The notes under the pieces were generated by a model. It did no database searches. It was not told the origin of the DNA and saw only the letters and a list, made by a program, of their open reading frames with translations. Shown here one piece after another: positions 28,212 through 37,708 of a DNA stretch of 64,000 nt. Location: the NCBI RefSeq assembly GCF_030125375.1, contig NZ_JASJUU010000003.1:696247-760246 (forward strand), read 5' to 3'. The translations under genes and the position numbers were made by a program. Position 1 is the first letter of the stretch, and each line of letters opens with the position of its first letter. The stretch is from Pseudoalteromonas umbrosa (GTDB taxonomy: Bacteria > Pseudomonadota > Gammaproteobacteria > Enterobacterales > Alteromonadaceae).

Positions 28212-28946
28212 TTAGTTGTTTTCAAAGTAAGTAGTTAAATCATCTGAGCCGCCAATATGCGCGCCGCCAATGAATACCTGTGGTACTGTTTCACGTCCCG
28301 ATAGTGCTTTTAGGCTGGTTAAGCTTGCTTGCTGGCCCAATACCAACTCTTCATAAGCTAGGCCTTTTTCACTTAATAGCGCTTTTGCTTTGGCACAGAA
28401 AGGACAGCCTGGTTTAGTAATAATTGAAACTGGTTCTGGCTTTTTCTGATTTGGGTTGATGTATTCAAGCATGGTATCTGCATCAGATACTTCAAACGGG
28501 TCGCCCGGTAAATCTGGTTCGATAAACATTTTCTCGATTACGCCGTCTTTAACTAACATTGCGTATCTCCAGCTACGCTTGCCAAAGCCAAGGTCACTTT
28601 TGTCTACCAGCATCCCCATGCCATCTGTGAACTCGCCATTGCCATCTGGGATAAGCGTTACATTTTCTGCTTCTTGGTCTTTTGCCCAAGCGTTCATGAC
28701 AAAAGTATCATTTACAGACATACAAATAATGTCATCTACGCCATTTTGCTTGAACACATTTGCCAGCTCGTTGTAACGAGGTAAGTGTGTTGAAGAACAT
28801 GTTGGTGTAAACGCACCTGGTAATGAAAACACGATGACAGTTTTGCCTTTGAATAACTCGTCAGATGTGATGTGTTGAAACTCTTCACCAACGCGAACTG
28901 GGAAAGTGACTGATGGTACGTTTTGGCCTTCAATATTGTTTAGCAT
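28212..28946 (-). CDS. Hybrid peroxiredoxin-glutaredoxin (PGdx)
   Basis: A 244-residue fusion. Residues 1-160 are a Prx5-type peroxiredoxin with the peroxidatic Cys49 in [17 protein letters not shown]. Residues about 173-244 are a glutaredoxin with CPFC at 181-184 and the TVPQVFIGG cis-Pro motif. The fused Grx recycles the peroxidase with glutathione, so the enzyme reduces peroxides with GSH in the cytosol. Same architecture as the Haemophilus and Vibrio hybrid enzymes. ATG preceded by GAGGAGAATA. OxyR control is likely by analogy; I did not find a clear site. Confidence 0.93.
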   Translation of the reverse strand: MLNNIEGQNVPSVTFPVRVGEEFQHITSDELFKGKTVIVFSLPGAFTPTCSSTHLPRYNELANVFKQNGVDDIICMSVNDTFVMNAWAKDQEAENVTLIPDGNGEFTDGMGMLVDKSDLGFGKRSWRYAMLVKDGVIEKMFIEPDLPGDPFEVSDADTMLEYINPNQKKPEPVSIITKPGCPFCAKAKALLSEKGLAYEELVLGQQASLTSLKALSGRETVPQVFIGGAHIGGSDDLTTYFENN

Positions 28947-29193
28947 TTTATATTCTCCTCGAAAGTTGATGGAGCTATTATGTCGCCGGAACGGTAATTT
29001 GTATATTTGATTGAATTAATCGAACTAATCAAAAAAATTGATTGGTTAATTTTGCTCTTCTCAAAATATAGACGTTAAATGACAAATTGATTAGGGGCGT
29101 ATCCACTAAGGTACGTCTTTAATACAGAGAAGCGAAAAGCGGCCATTAAATTAAGACCGCAATCGAGAATAAGTGGATGGTGTTGAAATGGTA

Positions 29194-31356
29194 TTAGGAC
29201 TTGATTGGTAGGGTAAATTGGATCACTACTCCGCCTAAGTCACTGTGTTTTGCTTCAATACGGCCCTGATGTAACTCAATGATTTTCTCACAGATTGATA
29301 AACCGAGCCCAGAGCCACCCAAATCTCGGCTACGAGATTTATCACAGCGATAAAGTCGTTCGAATAGTCGCCTTAACGCCTCGCTACTAACACCCGGTGC
29401 ACTGTCTTCAAAAGAACACACGACATCCTGCTCTTGCTGCTTAACGGTTATTTTGATTTGGCCCGGTTTGTCTGTGTAATGTACGCTGTTTCTTGCCAAG
29501 TTATTAAATACCTGATTGAGTCGGCTGATGTCACACTCAACTTTTGTAAGTTCTGATAACTGGTTGATGTAGATGACTTCTAAGTCCGTGGTATCAATAA
29601 TGGGCGCGATGGCGATTGTAAGATCATCAAATAAAGCTTTTGCTTGGCATCGTTCAAATTCAAGACGTAGGTTGTTTGTATCCGCTTGGGCTAACTCATA
29701 AATATCTGCAATCAGCGTGTTAAGCATATCAAGTCTTCTTTGCAGCACTTTATACGTTGTCTTCGGGTCCTCGGTTAAATTGTATTCTAGGGCTTCAATA
29801 TTCAGCTTGAGCACGGTTAAAGGCGTACGTAACTCATGAGATACATCTGCAAGCAATTGTTGTTTCAAGCTTAAGCTTTGATTGAGTAGTTCAGTCTCTT
29901 TTTCCATAACGCGACGGCGTTTTAAATGGTAGAGATAGAACAGTAAGAGAAAGTTCGTTAGCACGATGATGGCAGCGGCTAAGACAACCGTGCGCGTTTT
30001 GGTGTCTTGTTGAGATTTTGCAAGACCAGCTTGTAACTCGTTGACTTCAAGTCGTTTTAGGCCTATTTCACTATTAAGCTTCTTAGCTTCGAGGCGGGTG
30101 GTAACAGCTTGTTGGTTAATTGCTTCTTTAGCGGCGAAGGCGCGTTCTTGATAATGTAAGGCTTGCTCGAAGTCTGCTAGGTTTTTAAACGCCACAGCAA
30201 GGCTTTGCAATACGATGAGGTTATCTTCAGCACCGACTTTATCCAGTAAACTGGATAGGTGCACAATGGCCTCAGAGGGCTTCTCATGGGCCAGTGCCTC
30301 ACCAAGATTGACGCTAAATTCATTGAACAGCGTTTTATTATCCTGCGGACTGAACTTATTTAAACTCTGTGTAATAAGCTTGATAGCTTTAGGATACTCA
30401 GCGTTAGCCAAGGCTATTTTTCCTTGCACAGCTTGTGCTCTGGCTAAGTTTTTCTCGTTTTTAACAATCTTGAATAGGTTACTCGCCTTGTCAATTGCAA
30501 TACTCGCCGCTGTGAGATCTTTAAGCTCAATATATTGTTGTGCAATATGAAGCTGTGTCACCCCCATGTAGTTTTTATCGTCTAGTTTGGTATCTATTTC
30601 GTAAGATTTATTTAATGCATCAATGGCAGCTTGGTGGTCTGAAAGCTTTTCATAAATGCGCGCCAAACTGAAGTAGGTTGAAGAAATATGGGCAAGACTT
30701 ATATCAGGTTCACCGAGCTGAAACTCGAGCTGTTGATTTAAAACATCGAGTGCTTTATCGAGCTGGTAGAAGTCTCTATATATTTTGGCTTCTGTACTTA
30801 ACGCGGCACTGAATAAATGCGCATTATTAATTTTGTTTGCTGTATCTTTGGCCTGAAACACATGGGAGAGTGCTTGAAAATAGTCTTTTTGTTCTGACAG
30901 TACGTTAGCTAACATGCGGTGGGCATGGCTTAGCATTCTAATATCGTTTGATTGGGCAAACTGAGCAACGGCGTGCTCAAAGTGGTGCTTTGAATCTGTG
31001 TTATTGCCAAGCAAGATTGCCAAGTCCCCTGCCACCCAATGATATTTACCCAAAAAGTTAGTATTTGGAAACTGGGTCAAGTGAGCTGCAAGTTTTTCGA
31101 GTCGATCTTCAGCTTTACTGAATTGATTGGTTCTCACTAAATGCAATGCACTTCGATGTAAAACATATGTACGCTGCTCAGCAGTTAAAGCTGGATCTGC
31201 GAGTAAGAAGTGTGCATCTTCTAACAAGGCGATTCTGTCTTTGTTACCCTTTGCTTCTGACTGTGCTTTGTACTGTTCGAACTCTTCCAAGGAGTGCGCA
31301 TGATGACTGTATGCCGCAAGTGACAATAAACACGTCGAGATAAAGACCTTAAACAC
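29194..31356 (-). CDS. TPR-containing membrane sensor histidine kinase
   Basis: A 720-residue hybrid-topology kinase. A signal peptide or first helix, then a periplasmic array of TPR-like helices (roughly residues 30-440), a coiled coil, a transmembrane helix (TVVLAAAIIVLTNFLLLFYLYHL, about 455-477), a HisKA domain with phospho-acceptor His507 in LLADVSHELRTPLTVLK and a HATPase domain (LARNSVHYTDKPG, FEDSAPGVS, LGGSGLGLSICEKI). The family senses unknown signals, possibly peptide or protein partners bound by the TPRs. No response regulator gene is adjacent. The beta-solenoid lipoprotein gene lies upstream on the same strand. Confidence 0.9.
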   Translation of the reverse strand: MFKVFISTCLLSLAAYSHHAHSLEEFEQYKAQSEAKGNKDRIALLEDAHFLLADPALTAEQRTYVLHRSALHLVRTNQFSKAEDRLEKLAAHLTQFPNTNFLGKYHWVAGDLAILLGNNTDSKHHFEHAVAQFAQSNDIRMLSHAHRMLANVLSEQKDYFQALSHVFQAKDTANKINNAHLFSAALSTEAKIYRDFYQLDKALDVLNQQLEFQLGEPDISLAHISSTYFSLARIYEKLSDHQAAIDALNKSYEIDTKLDDKNYMGVTQLHIAQQYIELKDLTAASIAIDKASNLFKIVKNEKNLARAQAVQGKIALANAEYPKAIKLITQSLNKFSPQDNKTLFNEFSVNLGEALAHEKPSEAIVHLSSLLDKVGAEDNLIVLQSLAVAFKNLADFEQALHYQERAFAAKEAINQQAVTTRLEAKKLNSEIGLKRLEVNELQAGLAKSQQDTKTRTVVLAAAIIVLTNFLLLFYLYHLKRRRVMEKETELLNQSLSLKQQLLADVSHELRTPLTVLKLNIEALEYNLTEDPKTTYKVLQRRLDMLNTLIADIYELAQADTNNLRLEFERCQAKALFDDLTIAIAPIIDTTDLEVIYINQLSELTKVECDISRLNQVFNNLARNSVHYTDKPGQIKITVKQQEQDVVCSFEDSAPGVSSEALRRLFERLYRCDKSRSRDLGGSGLGLSICEKIIELHQGRIEAKHSDLGGVVIQFTLPIKS

Positions 31357-31597
31357 AGAATTCCCATAGGTTTAAAAAGCAAGAGGACTATATTATGAAA
31401 ACTGAGTAGGATGGGATATAGGTAATTATTATTAACAACGTTAGATTGCTATGCATTTTTTTCCAATAAGTGACGGCTTTAGCATAAGCACACGTTTTAA
31501 TGGAGGGCTGCGTTTCTTCAGATCCACTTCTTTGTTAGGGCTGTGGCCTATTTTCTAGGCGCACAGCGATAAAAATTAATTTAGTTTTAGTAATTCA

Positions 31598-32578
31598 TTA
31601 TCTATCTAGGTTGAGGTTTAAAACCTGTGATACATTCGAAATTTTTACGTCACCAGAGCCATCTTCAGTTATTTCCAGCGAGTGGCTATCACTGACCGCA
31701 ATATCACCAGAGTCATCTTCAATAGATACTTGGCCTTTTGCTTTTGTTACCCAAATATCACCAGAGCCGTCATCAATAGTAACATTACTTGCTATGTTAG
31801 AAATTTTTATATCACCCGATTCATCTTTGAGCGCGACCGATTGGCCTCCAATGATATCAATTTCACCAGAGCCATCTTCAAGTGTGATCTTACCAGTAAT
31901 ATTTCGTAGTTTGATATTACCAGAGTCATCCTCGATGAAGACAGATTGACCTGCGTTGATATTAATATCTCCAGACCCATCTTGAATATGAACGCCTTGT
32001 TTAGCATTGGTTAGAGTGATCTGCCCCGAACCGTCTTGAATACGGATATCTTTTGCTGCATTGGTAACAGTAATATGACCTGAGCCATCGTTAATATTGA
32101 TTTCGCCATCGATATCGGCCAGTTCGATATAACCTGAGTTATCGTCTATGGTAATGCCTTTGACATTAGAGACTGAAATATCTCCAGAGCCATCATCTAT
32201 ATCAAGTAGCATATGTTGTGGCATTTGTACCTCTACACTAATTTGCGGACTTTTGCCTGAATACCAAGCCACACCTATGTATGCATCATGTTTGGCAATG
32301 AGTTTTGCTGTGTCGCCCTGCTTATCTAATGTGAGTGTGTAGCTTCTGTCGGGCGCTGTAATGATGTGTGCAGTGAGTGAGATAGACGTGGCGTCTTCTA
32401 TGCCTTTGACAACAATATTGCCTGCACTGTTGTCTATCTTTAGTTCGGTTAGATCTGTTGAGGATAGAGAGAGTGTTTTTGTTTGTTCTATTAAATTGTC
32501 TTGAGCATGTCCGCTGACGTGTACTACGCAGCCACTTAGTAGTAAACCGGCGATTATAGGTGTAATTATTCTTTTCAT
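31598..32578 (-). CDS. Beta-solenoid repeat lipoprotein (DUF4097-like)
   Basis: A 326-residue lipoprotein with lipobox LSGC (Cys17). After an N-terminal domain, about eleven consecutive 17-18 residue repeats each contain a [D/E][D/E/G]xSGxI turn followed by a short strand (DGSGDISVSN, DDNSGYIELA, NDGSGHITVT and so on). This regular pattern predicts a right-handed beta-helix or solenoid and is related to the DUF4097/DUF2807 family of adhesin-like or cell-surface proteins. Many Asp residues at the turns could bind calcium. On the same strand as the TPR kinase gene, 241 bases upstream of it. Confidence 0.8.
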   Translation of the reverse strand: MKRIITPIIAGLLLSGCVVHVSGHAQDNLIEQTKTLSLSSTDLTELKIDNSAGNIVVKGIEDATSISLTAHIITAPDRSYTLTLDKQGDTAKLIAKHDAYIGVAWYSGKSPQISVEVQMPQHMLLDIDDGSGDISVSNVKGITIDDNSGYIELADIDGEININDGSGHITVTNAAKDIRIQDGSGQITLTNAKQGVHIQDGSGDININAGQSVFIEDDSGNIKLRNITGKITLEDGSGEIDIIGGQSVALKDESGDIKISNIASNVTIDDGSGDIWVTKAKGQVSIEDDSGDIAVSDSHSLEITEDGSGDVKISNVSQVLNLNLDR

Positions 32579-32809
32579 CTTTATTAGTCTTATTCGATTT
32601 TGTTACTGATATTACAGCAAAGATGAGGCCACATTCGGAAATTTTTTAATGTATTGATATTAAATGACTTTATTTTAATTGCGCTCGCTGGGAAATGACT
32701 CTTTTGACCAAAATGTAGTGTTATAAGTAATAAATTCGTCAATTCTGTGTCACGGCGTTGTCAACTTGATCATGCAGGATATCTAGCAGATACTCAGTGA
32801 TCTAAGGTG

Positions 32810-33592
32810 ATGGTTTTGCAAGATGTGATAATTGCAGATGCGTTCGTACAACAGTACGAGACGCTATGTACAGCGGCACCTAACTCTGCATTATTCCTAG
32901 GGGTTGGAGATGCAAGCTCCTTGGAATTAGGCAACTCCGCCTGTTTGTTGATACGCAATGGCCTTCCATGGCTATTAATTGACTGTGGTCATGATACGTT
33001 GAGACGATTTGCTGAGGTGTTTTCAAATAGATTGCCAGAACATATTTTTATCACACATTTGCACTACGACCATGTTGGCGGGCTTGAGCAACTGTATTTT
33101 AAGGCGGCACTCGCTGGCAAATCGGTGAGATTATATGTGCCAGTTTCTTTAGTTACTCAGCTGTGCGCTATGCTCAGGTATACCAAGCTTGCAGAGGAAA
33201 AAACAGATGTGTGGCAGACATTCATATTGCATCCAGTGAGCGAGTACTTTTGGCATCAAGGTTTAAAAGTTTGGACATATTCAGTACGCCACCATGCGCC
33301 CAATTCGGCATTTTCATTACACTTACCGGGTGTGATGTTTTATTCAGGAGATACCCGTCCGATCCCTGAGTTACTGTCCCATGTCGCTGCGAAAAATGAG
33401 ATAATATTTCATGACTGTGCGGTAACAGGTAACCCTAGCCATAGCGGAATAGATGACTTGCTTAGAGAGTATTCAAGCGATTTATTGGGTCGTTTATGTG
33501 TATACCACTACCATAGTGAGTCTGATCGAGCTCACTTTGAACGTGCAGGGCTGAGATATGCACGTGCCTTAAGCGCTATTAAATTACGCTAA
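32810..33592 (+). CDS. MBL-fold metallo-hydrolase
   Basis: A 260-residue metallo-beta-lactamase-fold hydrolase of the RNase Z/phosphodiesterase-like group. The metal motif HLHYDHVGG (HxHxDH) is intact, as are HHAPNSAFSL, the SGDTRP Asp ligand and HDCAVTGNPSHSG. A His near the end (VYHYHSESD) completes the set. Substrate unknown. The ATG at 32810 follows TAAGGTG; the GTG at 32807 is the alternative. Single gene. Confidence 0.85.
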   Translation: MVLQDVIIADAFVQQYETLCTAAPNSALFLGVGDASSLELGNSACLLIRNGLPWLLIDCGHDTLRRFAEVFSNRLPEHIFITHLHYDHVGGLEQLYFKAALAGKSVRLYVPVSLVTQLCAMLRYTKLAEEKTDVWQTFILHPVSEYFWHQGLKVWTYSVRHHAPNSAFSLHLPGVMFYSGDTRPIPELLSHVAAKNEIIFHDCAVTGNPSHSGIDDLLREYSSDLLGRLCVYHYHSESDRAHFERAGLRYARALSAIKLR

Positions 33593-33863
33593 ATTTAACT
33601 GGTTGATTTATACACATTGTGGGGTGTTTTGTACCCATTTGGCGCTAGAAATCGCATTTTAATAACATTTTAACTATTTTCCGTTATACTTGCGTCAATT
33701 TAGATTACACTGAATCGTTTACTTGAGTAACTTCTAGCATTTATATATGCATGCTTACACTTGGAAGTTAACTTTGGCACGTTGTAGGCGAGTACGACTA
33801 CGACCGAGGTCGGTGTATTTTCGCAGTATGTGAGCGACAAAATAACAATGTTAAAGGGACCCT
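33593..33863. promoter_or_regulatory. Promoter region and long leader of the acetyltransferase gene
   Basis: TATACT at about 33685 makes a plausible -10 box in an AT-rich stretch. The leader that follows holds two inverted repeats: TAACTTC / GAAGTTA (about 33730 and 33763) and the palindrome GACCGAGGTC near 33802. No gene. Whether these structures regulate anything is unknown. Confidence 0.35.
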
Positions 33864-34337
33864 ATGCAGCTAGTAGAGCTAAAGCCTGACGATCCTAATG
33901 TACAAGATTTATTCTCAGAAATAGATCGATTAATGAATACCCTTTACCCTATCGCCAGTGATCAATCGCTTGCTTTAGAGGAATTGAATCAGCCAAATGT
34001 GAGAGCGGTTGGTTTAAAAGATGAATCTGAAATTGTGGCATGCGGTGCCATTGTTAAACAATTTGATAAAACCTTGTATGGTGAAATTAAACGTCTCTAT
34101 GTCAAGCCAAGTTATCGTGGTAAAGGGCTGTCTAAACGTATCATGCAGATTTTATTGCACTACGCGGGTGATGCTCAAATACCGTTGATCCGTCTAGAGA
34201 CAGGTGTGAAGCAGGAAGAGTCAATTAAATTGTATGAGTCTTTAGGCTTTGACCGCTGTGAGCGGTTCGGTTTATACAGAGATAACCCTTTGAGTGTATT
34301 TATGTCTTTATCTCTTCAATCTAAGAAAACAGATTAG
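33864..34337 (+). CDS. GNAT family acetyltransferase
   Basis: A 157-residue GNAT enzyme. GEIKRLYVKPSYRGKGLSKRIM supplies the acetyl-CoA-binding loop (RGKGLS), followed by LIRLETGVKQEESIKLYESLGF and a typical C-terminal strand. Substrate unknown. Stop overlaps that of the convergent Rof-like gene. Confidence 0.87.
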   Translation: MQLVELKPDDPNVQDLFSEIDRLMNTLYPIASDQSLALEELNQPNVRAVGLKDESEIVACGAIVKQFDKTLYGEIKRLYVKPSYRGKGLSKRIMQILLHYAGDAQIPLIRLETGVKQEESIKLYESLGFDRCERFGLYRDNPLSVFMSLSLQSKKTD

Positions 34338-34573
34338 CTAAATCGAATGTTTTCAAAAAAAGGGTTTTGAGTCAAAGCTGTCAGTTTTTTTATGGCATCT
34401 AACTCAATAATGATTTCTTCTGAACCCTGTTCGATAACTAGGCATTGTATTCTCTTTTCGTTGTATACAATGTCTTTTGCCTTACCCTCAATGACCTCAG
34501 TTTTTGTCTCAATTCTTAGTATGAAGTACTTCATACATGCAATTTCAATTAAGTCGCTTTGCTCACACTTCAT
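34334..34573 (-). CDS. Rof/YaeO-like Rho-binding antiterminator
   Basis: A 79-residue protein with the Rof pattern: KCEQSDLIEIACM at the N-terminus (C-x(3)-D-x-IEIAC), a beta-sheet part with VIEGKAKDIVYNEKRIQCLVIEQ and IIIELDAIKKLTAL. Rof (YaeO) binds the RNA-binding site of Rho and inhibits transcription termination. Length and Sm-like fold pattern fit. It is a single gene, convergent with an acetyltransferase. Family assignment is by motif resemblance. Confidence 0.75.
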   Translation of the reverse strand: MKCEQSDLIEIACMKYFILRIETKTEVIEGKAKDIVYNEKRIQCLVIEQGSEEIIIELDAIKKLTALTQNPFFENIRFS

Positions 34574-34731
34574 TGCCAGTTCACGCTTTCATCTTCTTAA
34601 ATTAACCATACCATAGCTGAAGGCCTTTTAGGATAGCTGTGTTTGTGGTTGTAAAGGGGTTAGACAAGCAAATAAAAATTGACTAGTTTTGTAGTTCGAC
34701 ACTTATTCTATGCACGTAATAAGGACATAAG

Positions 34732-35121
34732 ATGAGAATTTTAGTGGTAGATGATATGACATCAATGCGCCATGTCATGATTAATATGTTGAGAAAACTG
34801 GGCTTTGATAATATTGATGAAGCCACAGATGGCAAGCAGGCATTGATGCTTTTAGGCAAGCGTAAATATCATCTGGTTATCTCTGACCTTAATATGCCAC
34901 ATGTTGATGGGCTCACTTTATTGAGTAAAATTAGAGAAACGCCACAACTGTCAAAAGTACCAGTCTTAATGGTTACATGTGAAAGCAGTAAAGAGCGGGT
35001 ACAGGCAATTTTATTAAAAAAAGTGGATGGATTTGTGGTTAAGCCATTTAATATGGCAACGTTAATTCAGCAGCTTAAACGTATTAATGTCTTGGATGAG
35101 CATGGCCAACTATGCAGTTAG
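34732..35121 (+). CDS. CheY-like single-domain response regulator
   Basis: A 129-residue receiver domain. Acidic pair Asp7-Asp8 in MRILVVDD, phospho-acceptor Asp52 (VISDLNMP), Thr82 in VLMVTCES and Lys104 in VVKPFN are all present, so it should be phosphorylatable. No output domain. No kinase gene is adjacent; it may interact with a flagellar motor or a partner kinase elsewhere. Confidence 0.92.
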   Translation: MRILVVDDMTSMRHVMINMLRKLGFDNIDEATDGKQALMLLGKRKYHLVISDLNMPHVDGLTLLSKIRETPQLSKVPVLMVTCESSKERVQAILLKKVDGFVVKPFNMATLIQQLKRINVLDEHGQLCS

Positions 35122-35144
35122 TTGCGTGAGTGTGAACTAAGTAG

Positions 35145-35173
35145 AAAAAGGGCATATTGAATATGCCCTTTTT
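35145..35173. terminator. Bidirectional intrinsic terminator
   Basis: AAAAAGGGCATAT and ATATGCCCTTTTT form a perfect 13-bp stem with loop TGA. A run of T follows on both strands, so it can end both the CheY-like (+) and M3 peptidase (-) transcripts. Confidence 0.9.
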
Positions 35174-35189
35174 GGTTTAAAAGCCAATG

Positions 35190-37352
35190 CTATTTGGTCT
35201 CTGGGAAACCTCTGTCACGCATCAATGCACTGACATCTGCGTCACGACCACGGAACTTGCGATAAGCTTCAGCTGGGTCCATCGCATTTCTAACAGCAAA
35301 TAAGTAGTCTACTAGACGTTTAGCAACGTCTTTATCGTAAAAACCTCCTGGTGCATTGGCAAACGCTTCAGCAGCATCTGAAGTCAGTACCTCAGCCCAT
35401 AGGTAACCATAGTAAGCAGTAGCATAACCTTCGCCTGAGAAAACATGGCCAAAGTGTGTTGTTCTATGGCGCATAACGACTTCGTTTGGCATGCCAATCG
35501 CTTCAAGTTGTGCTTTTTCAAACGCTACAGGGTCGCCAATTTTGTCTGGATCAGTTGTGTGGAACTTCATATCCATAATTGCAGATGCCAAGTATTCAGT
35601 AGTTGCAAAACCTTGATTGAAAGTTGCAGACTCTTTGATCTTCTTGACTAAAGACTGTGGCATTGGCTTGCCAGTCTCATGATGAACTAAGAATTTGTTG
35701 ATCACTTCTTCGGTAGATAACCAGCGCTCAAGCAATTGTGACTGAAACTCAGTATAGTCACGTACACCTGCGTTTGAACTTGGGTATTTCACGTTTGAAG
35801 ATAGCGCGTGTAGTGAGTGACCAAACTCATGGAAATAAGTTTCTGCATCGCTCCATGATACAAGCGTTGCTTTACCTTCAGGGCCTTTAACGAAGTTAGA
35901 GTTGTTGGTACTGAGTACATTGGTTTTACCATCCATAGAAGTATGGCTTCGGAATGATACTGCCCAAGCACCAGAGCGCTTACCTTGACGAGCAAACGGG
36001 TCTAAATACCATAAACCAATATGCTTACCTGTTGTTTTATCAGTGACTTCCCATACTTTTACATCTTCATGATAAACCGGCACAGAGCCATCTTGGATTG
36101 GTGAAAACTCATAGTTAAACAAGCGGCCTGCAACATAGAACATAGCATCAGTGAGCTTGTCTAATTGCAAGTACTGTTTAATTTCGTTTGAGTCTAGGTC
36201 ATATTTGGCTTTACGTACTTTTTCTGCATAAAAACGGTAATCCCAAGGCTCAATTGTAATTTTTGCACCGTCTTTATCCGCGATCGCTTGCATATCTGCA
36301 ACTTCTTCTTTAACGCGGGCAATGGCAGCTGGCCATACTTTATCCATTAAAGCGATGGCATTTTCTGGGTTTTTCGCCATACGGTCTTCTAAACGCCATT
36401 GCGCGTAGTCTTCGTAGCCAAGCAGTTCAACACGTTCGCGACGCAATTTTAGGATCTCTGAGATCACAGCTTTGTTGTTGTGCTCTCCTGCATTGTTTCC
36501 GCGGCTGTAATAGTTTTGCCAAACCGCTTTACGTAGTTCACGTTCAGTTGAGTAGGTTAAAAACGGATCCATTGATGAGCGCGTATTGGTGATCGCATAT
36601 TTACCTGGCTGGCCTTTCTTTTCTGCTGCACTTGCTGCTGAATCAATAAATGCTTGTGGCAAGCCTGATAGCTGATCTTTGGTCAAGAAAGTGGTGTAAC
36701 CCTCTTCATCTGCAAGTACGTTATTACCAAATTGAGTGTACAGTTTTGATAGTTGCAGGTTGATCTCTGCATAACGTTCAGCATTTTCACCTTCTAAGGT
36801 TGCACCATGGCGAGCAAAGCTATTGTATTGACTCCAAGTGACGCGTTGTTGCTCAGGCGTCAATGTTTTAAATTCAGCACCTTCATAAACCGCTTTTACA
36901 CGTTGGAATAGTGCCTTGTTTTGGTTACGCTTTGATTCGAACTCTGACATCTTTGCCATCACAATAGCTTGCTGTTTGCGCACTTCTGGTGAAGACAGGT
37001 TCGTAATATAGGTAACGAAATAAGGGTACATATTGTTTACAGCACTACCTGAGCGCTCAAGCGCTGCAATGGTGTTTTCAAATGTAGGCTCGTCAGTGTT
37101 GTTGACGATAGCATCAAGCTCAGCCAGTTGCGCGGCAAGTGCAGTTTCAGCCGCAGGTACTAAATCTTCGAGCTTCATTTCGCCAAACTGAGGCACCCCT
37201 TGATAAGGACCGGTATACTCTTTTAATAATGGGTTCGAGTATTGCTTTTTTACTTGTTCCACTGGGGCTGAGTCTTGTGAGCTAGGAGTAGTACCACACC
37301 CAGCTAGCGCTAAACATACTGCAGCGCTTAAAAATGACATTTTTAATTTCAT
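35190..37352 (-). CDS. M3-family zinc metallopeptidase lipoprotein (Dcp-like)
   Basis: A 720-residue lipoprotein (lipobox LAGC after MKLKMSFLSAAVCLA) of the M3 thimet oligopeptidase family. The zinc motif HEFGH is at 508-512, within YFHEFGHSLHAL, and the third ligand region is EFQSQLLERW. It should act in the periplasm or at the outer membrane on short peptides, as a peptidyl-dipeptidase or oligopeptidase. I use the ATG at 37352, which opens the signal peptide; a longer frame from 37400 adds 16 residues with no membrane logic. Confidence 0.93.
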   Translation of the reverse strand: MKLKMSFLSAAVCLALAGCGTTPSSQDSAPVEQVKKQYSNPLLKEYTGPYQGVPQFGEMKLEDLVPAAETALAAQLAELDAIVNNTDEPTFENTIAALERSGSAVNNMYPYFVTYITNLSSPEVRKQQAIVMAKMSEFESKRNQNKALFQRVKAVYEGAEFKTLTPEQQRVTWSQYNSFARHGATLEGENAERYAEINLQLSKLYTQFGNNVLADEEGYTTFLTKDQLSGLPQAFIDSAASAAEKKGQPGKYAITNTRSSMDPFLTYSTERELRKAVWQNYYSRGNNAGEHNNKAVISEILKLRRERVELLGYEDYAQWRLEDRMAKNPENAIALMDKVWPAAIARVKEEVADMQAIADKDGAKITIEPWDYRFYAEKVRKAKYDLDSNEIKQYLQLDKLTDAMFYVAGRLFNYEFSPIQDGSVPVYHEDVKVWEVTDKTTGKHIGLWYLDPFARQGKRSGAWAVSFRSHTSMDGKTNVLSTNNSNFVKGPEGKATLVSWSDAETYFHEFGHSLHALSSNVKYPSSNAGVRDYTEFQSQLLERWLSTEEVINKFLVHHETGKPMPQSLVKKIKESATFNQGFATTEYLASAIMDMKFHTTDPDKIGDPVAFEKAQLEAIGMPNEVVMRHRTTHFGHVFSGEGYATAYYGYLWAEVLTSDAAEAFANAPGGFYDKDVAKRLVDYLFAVRNAMDPAEAYRKFRGRDADVSALMRDRGFPETK

Positions 37353-37708
37353 AGTGTTCTCAGTTTGTTCGATTGAAAATTGTGAGTCTTTACGTTGCAA
37401 CCCTGACCAAAAATTGGTCGCTATATCTAATGTTTTGGAGATACAAGCTTGCTATTTCGGGGACATACTACTGTAATACCGGTAAAGTGCAAATTTGATC
37501 AAAGGTAAAAGTATTGCAAAATGTTTAGGTGATATCAGTCGGTTATTCTATCGCTCATAAGCCACTGTTTATCGAAAATTTAGTGAAATTTTTTATTTTT
37601 AAATGATCAAATTCAATAAATTTTAATTGCTTTCATAAAACTTTCCCTTGATTGTTGGTTAAAATTGATCCACTTTAATGACACATACTTCACACCCGTG
37701 ATGACATC
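37353..37708. other. Divergent promoter region without genes
   Basis: About 355 AT-rich bases between the M3 peptidase and DJ-1-like genes. No ORF, repeat or terminator found. Confidence 0.5.

Noticed and set aside
33780..33845. Possible tRNA or small RNA around the GACCGAGGTC palindrome
   Set aside because: No cloverleaf, no T-loop GTTCRANNC, no terminator; kept only as a leader structure.
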